NCBI RefSeq assembly: GCF_021731985.1
Contig: NZ_JAKFWH010000006.1
Location: 1 to 64,000, forward strand
DNA length: 64,000 nt
Direction of reading: 5' to 3'
From: Nitrosomonas sp.
GTDB lineage: Bacteria; Pseudomonadota; Gammaproteobacteria; Burkholderiales; Nitrosomonadaceae
The translations under genes and the position numbers were made by a program. Below are positions 40,246 through 49,258 of this stretch, piece after piece (position 1 is the stretch's first letter; each line of letters opens with the position of its first letter). The notes beneath the pieces were generated by a model, which did not search any database, was not told the DNA's origin, and worked only from the letters and a program-made list of their open reading frames with translations.

Positions 40246-40806
40246 GCTTTTCCCTTTCAATATGGTATTGGAATGACCAATGCTATGCCTAAACAATTGT
40301 GCTGTATATAGGTTATTTCACCCTGTTTTTAGGACATATGACTACAGCATGTTGTGCGCCATGGGGTTGTGGCGGGGGGGTGAGTGTTCCAAGATGGAGC
40401 TGTAATTCCGTTAAAAATTATTCACAAATTATTTCATACTGAATAATACTTTATCGGGTAAGTAATTAAGGTTTTGCTTTATATTCCGAAGCGGTTTGTA
40501 ACCGCTGTCTCAAGCATGCAGTTCAGTTTGCGAAATTGTGCAAGTTTACAAATTGGATAATTTGCAAGGTTATCAGGTTGACAAAAGCGCGTTATTACAA
40601 GGTTGGTTGACAAAAACTGATTAATGCAAAGTCATGGAAGGCATTTGGATAGCACCTCAGTTTGAACTTCACTTGTAATGCTTTACATTTCCACCAATCA
40701 AGCTTTACATTTATCTGTATTCTTTAAAGTAAATGGATGAATCGATCCTGTCGTTCCAGGTTATGAGAAAATTCTTATATTATTTATTACCTATGGTTTA
40801 TTTATA
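40246..40806. other. AT-rich intergenic region, no gene
   Basis: About 560 bp between divergent cargo genes. It should hold the promoters of both. Repeated motifs GGTTGACAAAA (40576, 40602 region) and TTTACA are present, but no consensus promoter pair or hairpin stands out. Confidence 0.4.
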
Positions 40807-41295
40807 ATGATTCCCTGCAATCTAGGCACAGTTACAGTTCGTTACCTTGAATGCCAAGATCACGAATCCTATATCGCATTGGAAAAGGACGCAGTGATAA
40901 AGCAATACGTTGGTGGCCCATCTCCAAGAACCAAGCAGGATCTTAAGGAAAATCTTGGTGAGTATCGCCCCCAAATCTCACTAATGGTGATAGCAGACTC
41001 TGAGACAAATAAATTTATTGGTCGTTGTGGTCTGCTTGAGGGTATGGGATTATATGAGGCAGAGTTATACATATTGCTTGCTAATACTCATCACAAAAGA
41101 GGAATCGCTAGTGTGGTTGTACCATTTCTTGTACAGCTTGCTTCATCGAAGGGAAAGGCCGCTGTTGCTTATGTTGATCCAAATAACAATGCAAGTATCA
41201 AGTTAATGAATCGAGTCGGAGCTATTCATGCGGGCATCGCTGAAGTTGAGGGCTATCAAGATGGCCATTTGCGCTATGTATTTCCAATCGTATAA
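40807..41295 (+). CDS. GNAT-family N-acetyltransferase
   Basis: 162 aa. The acetyl-CoA core is seen in LMVIADSETNKFIGRCGL, GLYEAELYILLANTHHKRGIASVVVPFLVQLA (motif A with R/Q-G-x-A) and VAYVDPNNNASIKLMNRVGA. Substrate not predictable; ribosomal-protein or small-molecule acetylation are typical. Cargo gene in a stretch of non-phage genes. Confidence 0.82.
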   Translation: MIPCNLGTVTVRYLECQDHESYIALEKDAVIKQYVGGPSPRTKQDLKENLGEYRPQISLMVIADSETNKFIGRCGLLEGMGLYEAELYILLANTHHKRGIASVVVPFLVQLASSKGKAAVAYVDPNNNASIKLMNRVGAIHAGIAEVEGYQDGHLRYVFPIV

Positions 41296-41345
41296 CCTTA
41301 TACACTTAAGCGGAACGCACCTTACTCCACGTTAGGAATTAACCC

Positions 41346-41678
41346 ATGTATCTCAAGATTCACAAGAGCAGAATAATCACATCTATCCTCGCGGCAATTT
41401 TCATGACTGGTTGCCTCTCTACCAGTCAGGTTTTAGAGATGGGGCGTGATACTTATTCCGTTACCTCAACCGCCGATGGATATCGCCTTGCGTCACAGGC
41501 GAGAGAAAGTGCATTTCAGGCGGGGACAGAAAAATGCACTTCCCTTGGCAAACGTTTTATGTTCATTAATGAATCCAGCGCACGAACACGTATGGGAATC
41601 GACACTACAGTAACTGTGACATTTAGATGTTTGAATGAGAACGATCCAGAATATGTAAGACCAAATGTCCGGCAATAA
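41346..41678 (+). CDS. Small lipoprotein
   Basis: 110 aa. Signal peptide with lipobox (SILAAIFMTGC), so membrane-anchored through Cys 22 or so. The mature part has YSVTSTADGYRLASQARESAFQ and two Cys. Resembles small surface lipoproteins of proteobacteria; function unknown. Confidence 0.7.
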   Translation: MYLKIHKSRIITSILAAIFMTGCLSTSQVLEMGRDTYSVTSTADGYRLASQARESAFQAGTEKCTSLGKRFMFINESSARTRMGIDTTVTVTFRCLNENDPEYVRPNVRQ

Positions 41679-41756
41679 AAAAACAGCTAGGTTAAAGGAA
41701 AAACCGCGTTAGAGAGCGGACAGGATGTCACTTTTTGGAGTCTTGCCTTATATCTA

Positions 41757-43775
41757 TCAATTACTTAACCCACCAGTAACAATATGAGCAATACGCCGGT
41801 CTTTGACATCCTGCCCAACTTCCTGCTGTGCTGAAGCAACAACATTCTGATTCCTGGTACCAATGCTTGCCAATGGTTCTACAATTGACGGCTCATCCGC
41901 TGGCAATTGAGGTGCTGGCATTCTCGGTGATTCCGGTACGTGCGCGTGAGCAGTTTGGACATTACCCACGGTTGCAGCATAGCGTTTATCCAGTGCAGCC
42001 CTGTTTGTGTCAATGTACTCTGATGCCGTTCTGCTATTAGCACCATAATTCAGATTCATTGATCGCTGAGTATTAGATGACAAGTCAGCCTTGGATTTTC
42101 CACCCTCTGACCCGCGTATTATTTCCTTAGCTGCGCTTGGTCCAAGCTGATGCATCATGTAAATGTTTTCTGCAGTGACCGGCAATCCTGCTTTTTTAAG
42201 CATAGCCATGTTCTGGCTTGTTAGCTTCATGCCGCCTTCAATGTTCTGATCGACATCAAAGCGATTCTTTATTCCAACGCCTGACGCTGTTTGGCCGGTG
42301 AATTGATATAACCCAAGCGCGCCGGTCTTGCTGATTGCATTAGGGTTCCCGCCGCTTTCCATCGCCGCTATTTTTTGCATCATTACCGGATCTAATCCAT
42401 GCTTCTTAGCCTGGGCAGAAATCTTATCCTGTATTTCTTGAGACATTCCGCCCGGAATATTGGCTGATGTGTTGGCGGCGCTTGTCTTTAATGTCTTGAT
42501 ACGCTTGGCTTCAGCATCGGTATAGGTTCCATACTTTGCCAAGTCATCGCCGCCTTTAATGCCATCAAACATCGCTTTGTGGCGGTATCCTTTTAGCGTT
42601 ACATTCTCTAATACAGATCCGGTCTCAGCCTTTGCAACATCGTATGCGCGCTTTACAGAGGATGTTACGCCCGATACTTTCTCGGAGATTTTTTCAGCTA
42701 CCGGCTTTATCGCTTTTGGGATATCAATGCCAAACTTATCTTTTACAAATCCCGTAAAAGTGTTCCAGAATGATTCTATTTTGCTTGTAATGCTGCCAAG
42801 TACACCGTCAAATTTGTCTGTTGTGGAATCCCACGCGCTGAGAATCTTGGTCGCTACTGTTTTAAAATCGGTGACAGTAGAATCCCACGCTTTGCCTATT
42901 GAACCTCCTACCCCGGAAACACCGGCCATAACGAATGGCAATGCTAATGCAAGAATTGGGAGAATATACCTTCTTAACCAACTACTATCACCGCCCGATG
43001 CATCCCCACCAGCTGGATTTTCTTCAATATTCTTGAGGCTTTTATTGGCAGCTTTATTGAAGGCCGTTTCATCCTTCCGGAATAGCTTTATTTCGCCGAA
43101 TATTTTCCTAAACCATCTGAAAGTATCCTTTTGTTCACGCCCGGTACCGGCTGTCAGAATCTCATAACCGCGAGCCATAGGCTGCGCTACTTCACTGAAT
43201 GCCTTAATTGCCGGGTCTGTCTCTTCCATGCCGCTGCTGGCCGAACTGACAGCATTGGCAATCTTTTCTGCTGCCATACTCACCGCGCCGTTAGTATCTG
43301 ACGACGAGCTATCAACGTACCTATCGTTACTAACCGCGTTTTCATCACCGAATAACTGGCTGCCATTCTTCTTTGCGAATCTGCCGGTTTTGATATCTCT
43401 TTCTGCAGCCTGATTTACTTTTGCGGCAGACCTGACGTTTCCCGGCGTTACTGCGGGTTTCAATGGTTCTAACAAAGCCTTGTGGGTGGTGGTGACCGGT
43501 GCTGCTGCGGTAGGCTGATTCTTATTAGATTCGCGCGCGCTTTCATCCCTGCGCTGCGGTATGGCTGCCGGTTGTTGCGGTATATTTTCGCTGTCACCCG
43601 CGCGCTTGCTTGATATTACCCTGCCGGGTGATAATTCAGATACACCTTTACCATTGAGTGCCAGCCGAACGGCTCGCATGTCATTACGAATATCGTTCCA
43701 CAATTCAAACGTTCTGTTTAAATCAAGCGGCTCACCGATTAGGAATCCTTGATTGTCACTTTTAATATTTGCCAT
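41757..43775 (-). CDS. Tail-associated protein with lytic transglycosylase domain
   Basis: 672 aa. The C-terminal third contains an SLT-type lysozyme fold: AKKHGLDPVMMQKIAAMESGGNPNAIS (catalytic Glu in MESGG), GALGLYQFTGQTA and a final helix set. The middle has hydrophobic segments (YILPILALALPFVMAGVSG) and long helices, the N-terminus is disordered and Ala/Pro-rich. Either a virion-borne cell-wall-opening protein or a tape-measure relative. Leftward, with the next two genes closely packed. Confidence 0.72.
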   Translation of the reverse strand: MANIKSDNQGFLIGEPLDLNRTFELWNDIRNDMRAVRLALNGKGVSELSPGRVISSKRAGDSENIPQQPAAIPQRRDESARESNKNQPTAAAPVTTTHKALLEPLKPAVTPGNVRSAAKVNQAAERDIKTGRFAKKNGSQLFGDENAVSNDRYVDSSSSDTNGAVSMAAEKIANAVSSASSGMEETDPAIKAFSEVAQPMARGYEILTAGTGREQKDTFRWFRKIFGEIKLFRKDETAFNKAANKSLKNIEENPAGGDASGGDSSWLRRYILPILALALPFVMAGVSGVGGSIGKAWDSTVTDFKTVATKILSAWDSTTDKFDGVLGSITSKIESFWNTFTGFVKDKFGIDIPKAIKPVAEKISEKVSGVTSSVKRAYDVAKAETGSVLENVTLKGYRHKAMFDGIKGGDDLAKYGTYTDAEAKRIKTLKTSAANTSANIPGGMSQEIQDKISAQAKKHGLDPVMMQKIAAMESGGNPNAISKTGALGLYQFTGQTASGVGIKNRFDVDQNIEGGMKLTSQNMAMLKKAGLPVTAENIYMMHQLGPSAAKEIIRGSEGGKSKADLSSNTQRSMNLNYGANSRTASEYIDTNRAALDKRYAATVGNVQTAHAHVPESPRMPAPQLPADEPSIVEPLASIGTRNQNVVASAQQEVGQDVKDRRIAHIVTGGLSN

Positions 43776-43777
43776 GG

Positions 43778-44689
43778 TTACACCTTGATGAAGGTATCGA
43801 GCTGCGAGAACGTCATTTGGATTTCCTGCATTGCATCATCGCGCCGTGACAGGCTTATTTCCAGATTTGACGGCCTGAACCATCCGATGCTCTCGTATGC
43901 CTCTGCTAGTGTGCTTTGTCTTGTGATGAAGGAATGCACGATCTTGATCTGTATGGCGTACTGACTGGGAGTTCCAACGGTGCCGTCCTGTGCTACTGTT
44001 GCCGCATGATGTTGCTCATACCAGCGTTTTATAGTGCCAAATTGATCATCCATTGTGGTTACGCGCAGCTCTACCGGTTCGCTGCTTTGAACAGAATCAA
44101 GAACAGCGACGCCAACTTTGCGTTTATCGCCAGATATGGTTAGGGGTGCATAATCCAGTTCCGTGGCGAATAGGTTGAACCACTGCGATATCCAATCACC
44201 CATAAGCGCGCTGGATACCTCAATCAGAAACAGATTCTTTTTTGACAGCCGGGCACTTCGCATTGTTTGGTAGATTTGCCGGGCTTCAGTGGGTGTAATG
44301 CCGCCAAACAATGGCGTTGGTCTGCCCCAATACATAACCTGAGACGCTATTCCGCTCATTCCAGGCAGGAAATCATTCAACAATCCGGAATCAAGTACGC
44401 GCAACCCGGCTCCGCTGATATCGCCGCGCATCAAATCGCCCACGACACCGCCGCCCACGTTCAATGCTCTATGGGCTTCGATAGGGATGTGCTGGTTAAT
44501 TGCATTCCTGACCACATTAGTTGCCATGGCGCCGCCAATGTTTGTTACGGCCTGAGCCAATTCACCTCCGCCCATCATATTCGCGGCCTGTTTGCTGATT
44601 CCGCCAGTGATTGACGTGGCACCGGAAATGGTAGCTCCAATCGTTCCTTGGGCAGATAGCGCTTGCGATACGTTATTGTATAAGGACAT
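43778..44689 (-). CDS. Phage structural protein, tail/baseplate type
   Basis: 303 aa. Gly/Ala-rich N-terminus (NVSQALSAQGTIGATISGAT), then a mixed body (LFLIEVSSALMGDW, VELRVTTMDDQFGTIKRWYEQHHA) and C-terminus ISLSRRDDAMQEIQMTFSQLDTFIKV that resembles tail-tube-like folds. 2 bp from the tail lytic gene and from the portal gene. Exact role unknown. Confidence 0.5.
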   Translation of the reverse strand: MSLYNNVSQALSAQGTIGATISGATSITGGISKQAANMMGGGELAQAVTNIGGAMATNVVRNAINQHIPIEAHRALNVGGGVVGDLMRGDISGAGLRVLDSGLLNDFLPGMSGIASQVMYWGRPTPLFGGITPTEARQIYQTMRSARLSKKNLFLIEVSSALMGDWISQWFNLFATELDYAPLTISGDKRKVGVAVLDSVQSSEPVELRVTTMDDQFGTIKRWYEQHHAATVAQDGTVGTPSQYAIQIKIVHSFITRQSTLAEAYESIGWFRPSNLEISLSRRDDAMQEIQMTFSQLDTFIKV

Positions 44690-44691
44690 GG

Positions 44692-46347
44692 TTATCCGCC
44701 TTTTCTACGGCGTTGTTTGCGATTTTGGATGATTGGGGCATCAATCTCTATCGCACTATCCATTTTTCCTTGACCGAATCCTTGACCAAACCCAGGACCG
44801 CCGCCAGATCCATCATCCGGGTTTTCATCCTTCATTTCTACAATTGGCGCATACAATTTGGCCTGATCCTCATCAAGCATCATGGTTTTGGATAAGAACT
44901 CTTGCATCATTTCTTTGGTAGCGCCAATATCTTTCATCTGCTGCATGGCTTGAACCAGTATCATTCCAGAATTCATTGAATCAGCTTTTGTGCGCTGCTT
45001 CTCCGCTTCTTGTGCTAAATTAGAGCCGTAGTAATTAACAGTGAATGGCCGCTTATCAGGATCAAATACCGTTCCATACTTGTGCATCGTATGGATATCA
45101 ATAGCGTGATAAATAAATTCTGACAATGAGTTACGAATAATCCTAGAATTTTCCGCTGCCTGAGCCGACATCCTGAAAAATCCACCTTCACCAAGACCGC
45201 CAGCTAACTGATCGGCAAATCCCAGCATGGCCAGATCGACACCAATGGCACCGGAATACATGCGAGCGTGAAGCATGATATCTTCAATGCTGATGTTGTT
45301 GGTTCTGCCAGTCTGCCCGCCGTTTGCATTGCTTACTGTCGTAAGCTGTTTCTCATTGAATGTGGGGATAATGTGCCTAATTCGTTCTAGTACCGGCTGG
45401 CCATTCTTGACGGCATCTTCAGCGCGTTGTTTTGATGAGGTCAGCATGGCTTTGATGGAAGCTAGGAATCTGTTTTGCTGCTCAATTGTCATTGACGTGA
45501 GATTCACCTGCAGCATTTGCTCATCAATCGAATCGAGCCAGCGTTGGCCAACAATGCCGACAAGCGATGAATACAGATTGTCGTAAGGACCTTCAGCGTT
45601 ATAAAACAGCGAGCCACCGGCCATGCTTGGCATGATTGGCAGGTTTTCAATATTATCTTCGGTAATGGCTATCCTCATGGCTTTCTCTACAACACCGAAC
45701 TGAGGCACCCATTGCGTGCGCGGCATTTTGAAGCGTGCCATCTGCGAAACATCCAGCCTTTCGAAGTTTCGAGTTCCAGTATAAACCGCATAACCGACTG
45801 TTCTATTCCCCTTCTCAAACGGCTGTACCAATTGCGGCCTGATCATCTCGCCAGTGTAAAGATCCACAACGCCGCGCGATCTTTCCGAATAAATACGCGC
45901 GTAAGAATCGCCAAAAGATGCCCCGGTGTACGCTATTGTGCGTGCTTCACGGTTAATCATTGGCGATAAAGCGGCTGATATTTCATCAACAACCGCAGCC
46001 AATCGCTTATTCTTTTTAGCTTCCACAGTTTTTTCGATAAAAACCAGGTCTCCACTTGTTTCATGACCCCCAAGCGCGCAGGTAACCAGCAATCCAATTG
46101 CAGTAGATCCAATGGGGTCTGATTCCATGCTCGACCATTTGTTATAAATCTGTTGGCGTGACCGGGCGGCGCGCCTGTCAGTTCCAAGTAACGATGCGAC
46201 AGTGGTTTGACCTGAGCCGTAAAGATATGCATCGGACTCATTGATTTCTTTGGCTACCGGGAGATTGGCTTTACTCCATCTGCTGGATGTCATGCCAATA
46301 CTGGCAAGAAAGCTGTTCTTTTTGATGTGATTTGATGATTGCGGCAT
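44692..46347 (-). CDS. Portal protein
   Basis: 551 aa, the DNA-channel ring at the capsid vertex. Recognised by overall pattern: GSTAIGLLVTCALGGHETSG, the MARFKMPRTQWVPQFGVVEKAM stem region, FNEKQLTTVSNANGG, and a late MYSGAIGVDLAMLGFADQLAGGLGEGGFFRMSAQ segment. C-terminal Gly/Gln tail (GGGPGFGQGFGQG). Encoded leftward, unlike the capsid genes, which start divergently at 46509. Confidence 0.72.
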   Translation of the reverse strand: MPQSSNHIKKNSFLASIGMTSSRWSKANLPVAKEINESDAYLYGSGQTTVASLLGTDRRAARSRQQIYNKWSSMESDPIGSTAIGLLVTCALGGHETSGDLVFIEKTVEAKKNKRLAAVVDEISAALSPMINREARTIAYTGASFGDSYARIYSERSRGVVDLYTGEMIRPQLVQPFEKGNRTVGYAVYTGTRNFERLDVSQMARFKMPRTQWVPQFGVVEKAMRIAITEDNIENLPIMPSMAGGSLFYNAEGPYDNLYSSLVGIVGQRWLDSIDEQMLQVNLTSMTIEQQNRFLASIKAMLTSSKQRAEDAVKNGQPVLERIRHIIPTFNEKQLTTVSNANGGQTGRTNNISIEDIMLHARMYSGAIGVDLAMLGFADQLAGGLGEGGFFRMSAQAAENSRIIRNSLSEFIYHAIDIHTMHKYGTVFDPDKRPFTVNYYGSNLAQEAEKQRTKADSMNSGMILVQAMQQMKDIGATKEMMQEFLSKTMMLDEDQAKLYAPIVEMKDENPDDGSGGGPGFGQGFGQGKMDSAIEIDAPIIQNRKQRRRKGG

Positions 46348-46476
46348 GTTTTGCGCACCATGAACATGATAATCCTATGATGTTATGGTTTTGAAACCCC
46401 AGAAATGCCTTGATTTTCCGCAACAGATGCGCGTTACCGGAAAACTGCCAGTAAGAGCGTTTTTTCAGAAGGCATT

Positions 46477-46508
46477 ATTGACTCAATTAGATAAAACAAG
46501 GAGTCAAT
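46477..46508 (+). promoter_or_regulatory. RBS-sequestering hairpin before the protease/scaffold gene
   Basis: ATTGACTC (46477-46484), 16-nt loop, GAGTCAAT (46501-46508) directly before ATG 46509. The only ribosome-site-like bases (AAGGAG) run into the 3' arm, so folding would hide the start. Confidence 0.5.
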
Positions 46509-47357
46509 ATGCCTATATCTACCCCAATGATTCAGTATTCCCTCAAAGACAGGGGGCGAAAACATACCGGGCAGGCGCGTAATTTCAATACTAAATTGAT
46601 ATGCGACGCTATTAATAGCCCAGCTTGCCAGGAAATGGTTTCATCCCGCGGGATGGTTGGGTATTACGGGCACTTCCCAAGATTACGATTTGGCATGATG
46701 CCATCGGAGGGTGGTATGGATGGCGGCAAGTATGTGCCGGTCGATCCCGCATTCGTTACCACGCACCTGAGCGCAACACCAGAGGGAATCATCCGGCATC
46801 AGGCTGAATTCCTGGATACCGCAGCCGGTTTGGTTGCGGCCAAAGCATGGAATGGCAGGGTAGGGGGCTTTTCTTCTGCTATCGATGAGTCTAAGCCGCA
46901 ATTCTTTGGCTTTGACTACGTGTTACAGCCTAACTATCTGGGTAATTCTTTCCGTGGTGTTGTTTTGGATGATGTCATGGGCGGCAATTTTGGTGAGCTG
47001 ACTTACGACGATATCTACGCAGCCGAACAAGACGAACAAAAACAAGCAATGATTGTATTGCTGGACAGCTTAGATCGTGAGCGTAACGTATCCAGCGAAA
47101 CAATAGAGCGGCTGCAGCAAGAAAACGAGCAATTGCTATCCATGCTGGCAAAGAAAGGTAGCGATCCTTCCATGGTGCTTGATGCGTCTTATATTGCGCC
47201 CATCATGGTATCCGGTGGAACCCTTGACTCAATCCAGCGGGATATGGCGAGTTTCAAAAACATGGATTCGTTACCAGGTTTTGTTTCTCCCGTGAAAGAG
47301 GTGAGGGAAGAGACTGGTTCTGTTGTCAATCGCCTGCTCAATAGATTTAAGCGGTAG
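46509..47357 (+). CDS. Candidate prohead protease/scaffold
   Basis: 282 aa. N-terminal part VGYYGHFPRLRFGMMPSEGG, VTTHLSATPEGIIRHQAEFLDTA and AKAWNGRVGGFSSAID has His and Ser spacing reminiscent of phage prohead serine proteases; the C-terminal half is a coiled coil (QQENEQLLSMLAKKG) that could be scaffold. Position (portal next door, capsid downstream) fits head assembly. No decisive motif. Confidence 0.5.
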   Translation: MPISTPMIQYSLKDRGRKHTGQARNFNTKLICDAINSPACQEMVSSRGMVGYYGHFPRLRFGMMPSEGGMDGGKYVPVDPAFVTTHLSATPEGIIRHQAEFLDTAAGLVAAKAWNGRVGGFSSAIDESKPQFFGFDYVLQPNYLGNSFRGVVLDDVMGGNFGELTYDDIYAAEQDEQKQAMIVLLDSLDRERNVSSETIERLQQENEQLLSMLAKKGSDPSMVLDASYIAPIMVSGGTLDSIQRDMASFKNMDSLPGFVSPVKEVREETGSVVNRLLNRFKR

Positions 47358-47365
47358 GGCTTGGC

Positions 47366-48091
47366 ATGCTTGAGCCAGTCAAGGTAGCTTTTGGTGAATA
47401 TATGGGCGCGTTCTACTCAGGAATAGCGCCTACCACCATTGGGTTGAACGAATATGTTACGCGTGGTCTCGCTAAAAGCATTGTGTGGGCACCGTCGAGA
47501 ATGGTTGATGCTGTAGAGGAGATGCTTTCATCATGGCAGCGCAATGATACGGATGGCGCGCCCACGCAACCGGCCAAGATGCCCATTATCTTTGTGGCCA
47601 TAGCAAAAGATTACACACCTTCCGGGCGTGACTATACGCGGCAAATATCCGAACAAGTAGAAGTCATATTGCCGGGCGATACCAAAGAGCGTGATTTCAG
47701 AGTGCGAGTTATTTCTGGCGATGTTCGCGCGCAAGTTGTGTTTTGTGCGTTCGATGAACCAACCGCCAGATCATTGGCAGCTCAGTTCCTCTTATATCTG
47801 GACAACATGGAGAATAGGCGGTTTTTCTCCACCTACACGTTTGCCGGTCAGAATCTCACTTGGCCGGTGCAAATTGAATCCCCAGACAACCCCGCCATGT
47901 CCATTCAAACGGACTCGAAGAATTTAACAATACTGGCATGCGATGTCACATTAAGAGCATCGATACCATTATTCAGTGCGCCTGCAGATAGCGACCCGAA
48001 TGATGGCAAGGGAACTGATGGAGACCCAATAGATCCGCATGGTTACCAAGTGGTTGTGCAAGTTAACTACGATAAAGAGGATGTGCTTTGA
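47366..48091 (+). CDS. Phage structural protein (neck/tail-completion candidate)
   Basis: 241 aa, beta-rich (EQVEVILPGDTKERDFRVRVIS, FSTYTFAGQNLTWPVQIES, KNLTILACDVTLRASIP). Follows the head gene by 8 bp. Neck or tail-terminator role is inferred from position only. Confidence 0.45.
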   Translation: MLEPVKVAFGEYMGAFYSGIAPTTIGLNEYVTRGLAKSIVWAPSRMVDAVEEMLSSWQRNDTDGAPTQPAKMPIIFVAIAKDYTPSGRDYTRQISEQVEVILPGDTKERDFRVRVISGDVRAQVVFCAFDEPTARSLAAQFLLYLDNMENRRFFSTYTFAGQNLTWPVQIESPDNPAMSIQTDSKNLTILACDVTLRASIPLFSAPADSDPNDGKGTDGDPIDPHGYQVVVQVNYDKEDVL

Positions 48092-48423
48092 TGGAAATTT
48101 ACATCGATGCTGACGTTGATTTGCTTAACGGCATAGCTATGGCTTGGCTGTTGATTGGGTTGGTCTGGTCGTTAATCGTGCTGCGGATGTGCGCGAGGAA
48201 TCAGGATGATTATGAGTTTATCAATCAGAAGCTTGGGATTGTCATTCTAACCGCTGTTATCGGATGGCCGTACAACTTGTTCTGCTGGATATTCTCCTGG
48301 TCTGGGTGGTTAATGCCTGCTAAAGATGTGTTATGGGGTGAGAGCACTCCCACATTTATGGTTGCAGTGGTTTACCCCTTAATTGCTTCTGTCATTATCG
48401 CCTTTCTTGTCGGAGCGCTATGA
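48091..48423 (+). CDS. Membrane protein with three TM segments
   Basis: 110 aa from ATG 48091 (the track's TTG 48088 is rejected). Hydrophobic segments MAWLLIGLVWSLIVLRMC, IVILTAVIGWPYNLFCWIF and FMVAVVYPLIASVIIAFLVG. Overlaps its neighbours by a few bases. Holin-like size, but located in the structural block; role unknown. Confidence 0.6.
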   Translation: MEIYIDADVDLLNGIAMAWLLIGLVWSLIVLRMCARNQDDYEFINQKLGIVILTAVIGWPYNLFCWIFSWSGWLMPAKDVLWGESTPTFMVAVVYPLIASVIIAFLVGAL

Positions 48424-48908
48424 TCAAAATCCAAGCCACATTCATTGGCTACGGCGGGCGCGCCTGCACCCTGTTTTCGGCTATCGACCCTGATTCTAAT
48501 GTTCTGGTTGTCAGCGTTGAATCTGAATATAGAACTGGCCGCATGGACGGCTGTATCGTCATAACCAATAATCCAGAAATACCCTACGACAGCTTATTTA
48601 CTGACGACGATATCAAAGCGGCAATATCCGCCTTCTTTGCGTTTAAAACCGGCTTTGCCAATGACAACAAAAGCCAAAGATTGGTGTTTTCTGAGCGGGC
48701 GGCAAGATCAAACCCAGAACAATCAATTGAAAAGGACGGAATGGATTCTTCCGGCCCGCGTTTTCGAATATCTGAGGGCGTTACCTGCGGACAGATCGCA
48801 GCACTGGCTACGTGCCTGCACGCATCCCGTTCTGGCACGATTGAGCAAACACTGAATATGTTTGATGCTCTCAATGCACTTTCGCGCGGTGAAATTATCA
48901 CTATTTGA
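48420..48908 (+). CDS. Hypothetical phage protein
   Basis: 162 aa, soluble. ATFIGYGGRACTLFSAIDPDSNVLVVSVE at the start and GVTCGQIAALATCLHASRSGTIEQ near the end. No recognised domain. Coupled to the membrane-protein gene (ATGA). Confidence 0.5.
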   Translation: MIKIQATFIGYGGRACTLFSAIDPDSNVLVVSVESEYRTGRMDGCIVITNNPEIPYDSLFTDDDIKAAISAFFAFKTGFANDNKSQRLVFSERAARSNPEQSIEKDGMDSSGPRFRISEGVTCGQIAALATCLHASRSGTIEQTLNMFDALNALSRGEIITI

Positions 48909-48919
48909 GGGTTTCGCTG

Positions 48920-49255
48920 ATGATTGATAAAAACTCCACGGCGGCCAAGAATTTCTATAAGGAAATACGTCTATTCTCCGAAAGAACAAAATCTTGGGAC
49001 CCGCAGATATCCTATGAAACCAAGCCAGACGAAGCGCATGATCTGACGCTGGTTTCTCAGCGCGTATATGGCCGCCGCGATGAATATCTGGTGATCATGG
49101 CTGCTGCTGGTCTGGATATGGTCGATCAAGCTTTGCCACAAAAGCGCCTGACATTGCCTACTGAGGCGCAGCTATACGCCATTAAACGCAGAACAGGATT
49201 TGAATCAAAGGCAGATAGCCGGTTTAATTTCTCACCTACATGGGCAAGGTCCTAG
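48920..49255 (+). CDS. Tail protein X / LysM-like baseplate protein
   Basis: 111 aa from ATG 48920 (MIDKNSTAAKNFYKEIRLF), GAGGG eight bases upstream. YETKPDEAHDLTLVSQRVYGRRDEYLVIMAAAGLDMVDQAL resembles the single LysM-type fold of phage tail protein X and T4 gp53-like wedge proteins. Assignment tentative. Confidence 0.5.
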   Translation: MIDKNSTAAKNFYKEIRLFSERTKSWDPQISYETKPDEAHDLTLVSQRVYGRRDEYLVIMAAAGLDMVDQALPQKRLTLPTEAQLYAIKRRTGFESKADSRFNFSPTWARS

Positions 49256-49258
49256 ACT

